Assembly (NCBI GenBank): GCA_964550985.1
Contig: CAZKBM010000008.1
Span: forward strand, 1-64,000
Source of the DNA: JAAYCI01 sp964550985
GTDB taxonomy: Bacteria; Bacillota; Clostridia; Oscillospirales; Ruminococcaceae
Direction: 5' to 3'
DNA length: 64,000 nucleotides
Under the pieces are notes generated by a model. That model ran no database searches. It was not told the DNA's origin and was given only the letters and a program-made list of their open reading frames with translations. Position numbers and translations under genes: made by a program. Below are positions 61,768 through 64,000 of this stretch, in pieces; within the stretch, counting starts at the first letter, position 1, and every line of letters begins with the position of its first letter.

Positions 61768-64000
61768 GTGAAATACAAAAATGTGCCAAGTGAACTAAAG
61801 CAGCTGGAGCGGTGGGTGTGCTGGAAAGCCGACAAAAGCCCAGTAAACCCCCGCACCGGTGGCGGTGCAATGAGCAATAACCCGGCCACCTGGGGCTCTT
61901 ACGAGGACGCTGTGGGCAGTGTAGACCGGTACGGGTGTGCCGGCGTGGGGTTCATGCTGGGGGATGGTATTCTCGGCATTGACCTGGACCACTGCTACAA
62001 CCCCGAAACCGGCGAGCTGACGGAGGCCGCTGCCGATATTGTGGCCACCGTCAGGAGCTATACGGAGTTTTCGCCCAGCGGCACCGGCCTGCACATTCTC
62101 TGTGCGGGCCGGTTGCCCAAGGGCGCCCGCCGTAACAACCAGGCTGGCATAGAGATGTACGAGGCCGGCCGCTATTTCACAGTAACGGGGGCGCCCTGGG
62201 GCGCCCCTCTGCCCTTTTTAGACGCCAGCGAGGCCGTGGCGGCCGTGCATGCCAAGTACATGGCCAAGAAAGAACAGGCGCCACCAGCAGCTGCACCAAT
62301 GCCGGTACCGCGAGATGATAGCGAGATCCTCGACGCTGCTTTTCGCTCCAAGGACGGCCGGCGGTTTGAGGACCTTTACCGCGGCAACTGGCAATCCTAC
62401 TATGCCAGCCAGAGCGAGGCAGACCTTGCCTTTTGCAACATGCTGGCCTTTTGGTTTGGCGCCGAACCGGAGCGCATGGCCAGAATATTCCGGGCCAGCG
62501 GCCTATACCGCAAAAAGTGGGACGAGATGCACGGCGAGCAGACCTATGGCGCCATGACGCTGGGTAAGGCGGCCAGCGAGTGCCGGGAAACATACACGCC
62601 GGCGCCGTCCAAGCTCCAGCAGGCCCGCAGGGCTGCCCCTGGCAAGAAAGGCACAGCAGCCAAAAGCTACCCCATGGACGACACCGGCAATGCCCAGCGG
62701 TTCCGGGATGCCATGGGAGAAAACCTGCGCTTTTCCCATACAGACAAGGTTTGGTACGTGTGGGATGGTGCCCGGTGGCGCTTTGATGATACCGGCGGCA
62801 TAAAGCGTATGGCTGACGAGATGCTGGACCAAATGGAAAAGGACCTTTTTGGCATGCAGGACCCGGACGCCATAACGGCCTACAAGGCCAATTTAAGGCG
62901 CGCCCGCTCCAACAAGGGCAAGGAGGCCATGCTCAAAGAAACGCAACATCTGGAAGGTATACCGGTGCTGCAGGACGCATTTGACAAGCACAAGGGGCTG
63001 CTCAACACGCCCAGCGGTATTGTGACATTGAAGGACGGCAAGCTGCAGCCCCACCGCAAGGAGTACTACCTCACCCGCATGGCCGGCGCCACCCTGGACC
63101 CAAAAGCCGACTGCCCCACCTGGCTGCGGTTCCTGGAGGACATCACCGCCAAGGACAAAGAGCTGATGCATTACCTGCAGTGCATGATTGGCTATTGCCT
63201 GTCCGGCTCCGTCCGGGAGCAGTGTGTGTTTTTCCTGTATGGCACCGGCAGCAATGGCAAAAGCACCTTTGTAAACACGGTGCGCGAGCTGCTGGGCGAC
63301 TACGCCATGAACACCCAGGCCGAGAGCATTATGGTGCGGGACCGCAGCGGCGGCGCCCGCGGTGATCTGGCCAGGCTGAAAGGCGCCAGGCTGGTGACGG
63401 TGAGTGAGCCTGAGGAGGGCATGGTGCTTAACGAGGGACTTATAAAGGACATGACCGGCGGCGAGCCGCTGACGGCCCGGTTCCTTTACGGCCGCGAGTT
63501 TGAGTACAAGCCCGAGTTTAAAGTGCTGATGGCCACCAACCATAAACCGCGCATCAAGGGCACCGACTTTGGTATATGGCGCCGCATCAAGCTGATACCC
63601 TTCACCATGCAGCTACCGGCCAGCAAGCAAGACCGCAACCTGTCCGAAAAGCTGCGCGGCGAGCTGCCGGGCATTCTCAACTGGGCCATAAAGGGCTCGC
63701 TGGCCTGGCAGAAAAATGCCCGCGCTGTGGGCAGTGGCCTGCCGGCATGCCAGGCGGTGGACGCAGCTGTGGAGGAATACAAGGGCGAAATGGACCGGCT
63801 AAAACAGTTCCTGGACGAGTGCATTGCGGAGCGGCCCAACAACCGCCTACAAGCCTCACTGTTTTACAAAATATATTACAGCTGGTGTCACGAGAACGGC
63901 GAGCGGTTCCCAATCACGGCTACCAAGTTCGGCCGCGAAATGAAAAAGCGGTATGACTTCAAGGAGGGCCGTATGGTCAATGAGTACCTGCATGTGGGTC
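61768..64000 (+). CDS. Phage primase-polymerase / SF3 helicase (partial)
   Basis: At least 744 residues, open at the right edge. The N-terminal primase-polymerase domain has the metal-site GIDLDHC (about residues 69-75) and FSPSGTGLHI. After a middle region (about 165-400) the D5-like SF3 helicase has Walker A GTGSNGKST (about 491-499) and the later ATNHKPRIKG and IWRRIKLIPF segments, typical of phage and plasmid replication initiators. The start GTG follows TTAGGAG by about 10 bases. It should prime and unwind DNA at the phage origin. Confidence 0.9.
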   Translation, partial: MKYKNVPSELKQLERWVCWKADKSPVNPRTGGGAMSNNPATWGSYEDAVGSVDRYGCAGVGFMLGDGILGIDLDHCYNPETGELTEAAADIVATVRSYTEFSPSGTGLHILCAGRLPKGARRNNQAGIEMYEAGRYFTVTGAPWGAPLPFLDASEAVAAVHAKYMAKKEQAPPAAAPMPVPRDDSEILDAAFRSKDGRRFEDLYRGNWQSYYASQSEADLAFCNMLAFWFGAEPERMARIFRASGLYRKKWDEMHGEQTYGAMTLGKAASECRETYTPAPSKLQQARRAAPGKKGTAAKSYPMDDTGNAQRFRDAMGENLRFSHTDKVWYVWDGARWRFDDTGGIKRMADEMLDQMEKDLFGMQDPDAITAYKANLRRARSNKGKEAMLKETQHLEGIPVLQDAFDKHKGLLNTPSGIVTLKDGKLQPHRKEYYLTRMAGATLDPKADCPTWLRFLEDITAKDKELMHYLQCMIGYCLSGSVREQCVFFLYGTGSNGKSTFVNTVRELLGDYAMNTQAESIMVRDRSGGARGDLARLKGARLVTVSEPEEGMVLNEGLIKDMTGGEPLTARFLYGREFEYKPEFKVLMATNHKPRIKGTDFGIWRRIKLIPFTMQLPASKQDRNLSEKLRGELPGILNWAIKGSLAWQKNARAVGSGLPACQAVDAAVEEYKGEMDRLKQFLDECIAERPNNRLQASLFYKIYYSWCHENGERFPITATKFGREMKKRYDFKEGRMVNEYLHVG

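Overview
The window reads as chromosomal DNA of a GC-moderate, anaerobic member of the Bacillota, most likely class Clostridia (an Oscillospirales/Ruminococcaceae-type gut organism). This is an inference from gene content (FeoA-FeoA-FeoB, family 1 encapsulin with encapsulated ferritin, BMP-type nucleoside ABC transporter, GreA-LysS-RuvX block, CmpB-family membrane protein, duplicated FtsX-type permeases), from strong AGGAGG-like ribosome binding sites, and from TTGACA-17-TATAAT promoters. No 16S or species marker is present, so the genus is left open.

Layout. 0-11.4 kb: an FtsX/MacB-type permease with a very long extracellular coiled coil, a nitroreductase, a ferritin-encapsulin iron-storage operon behind a promoter with a dyad operator, a P-type Ca2+ ATPase with a TetR regulator, and a FapA/DUF342 protein. 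11.4-16.5 kb: a chemoreceptor and the feoA-feoA-feoB ferrous iron operon, with three copies of a TTAGC-N4-GCTAA box. 16.5-25.9 kb: a minus-strand operon of about 9 kb: BMP lipoprotein, ABC ATPase and two permeases (nucleoside/purine-type importer), then an enamidase-like amidohydrolase, an 8-oxoguanine-deaminase-like amidohydrolase, a creatininase-family amidohydrolase and a GntR regulator. It looks like an uptake and ring-opening pathway for a nitrogen heterocycle. 26.2-33.4 kb: a radical SAM protein with a C-terminal beta-rich domain, ruvX, lysS, a MerR regulator, greA (with a terminator-like hairpin in its leader) and an EF-G-like GTPase. 33.7-45 kb: two GT2 glycosyltransferases, a LUD-domain protein, a CmpB-family membrane protein, a MATE exporter, PlsC, a CAT-like acetyltransferase, serine acetyltransferase, and tpiA-orf-pgk. 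45-51.4 kb: a 1446-residue protein with three glycosyltransferase modules, flanked by pieces of a dispersed inverted-repeat element, then a second chemoreceptor with a CZB-like zinc site.

52.1 kb to the end of the window: an initiator tRNA-Met, with a serine recombinase whose last codons and stop lie inside the tRNA 3' end. This marks the left end of an integrated prophage that runs off the window. Behind it come a CI-like repressor and a Cro-like protein, divergently arranged around three half- or full-site operators, small early genes, a DUF3102 protein, a Gp157 homologue, a RecA-like (Sak4-type) ATPase, a PD-(D/E)XK nuclease, a DEAD-type helicase, a DUF669 protein and a primase-polymerase/SF3 helicase that is cut by the window edge. 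Many of these genes overlap by ATGA or similar junctions and form one early replication-recombination transcript.

The points most worth attention are the heterocycle operon with its palindromic sites, the encapsulin promoter operator, the integrase-tRNA overlap, the greA leader terminator, the repeat-flanked triple glycosyltransferase and the CZB-type chemoreceptor. No CRISPR array, rRNA or intact insertion sequence was seen.
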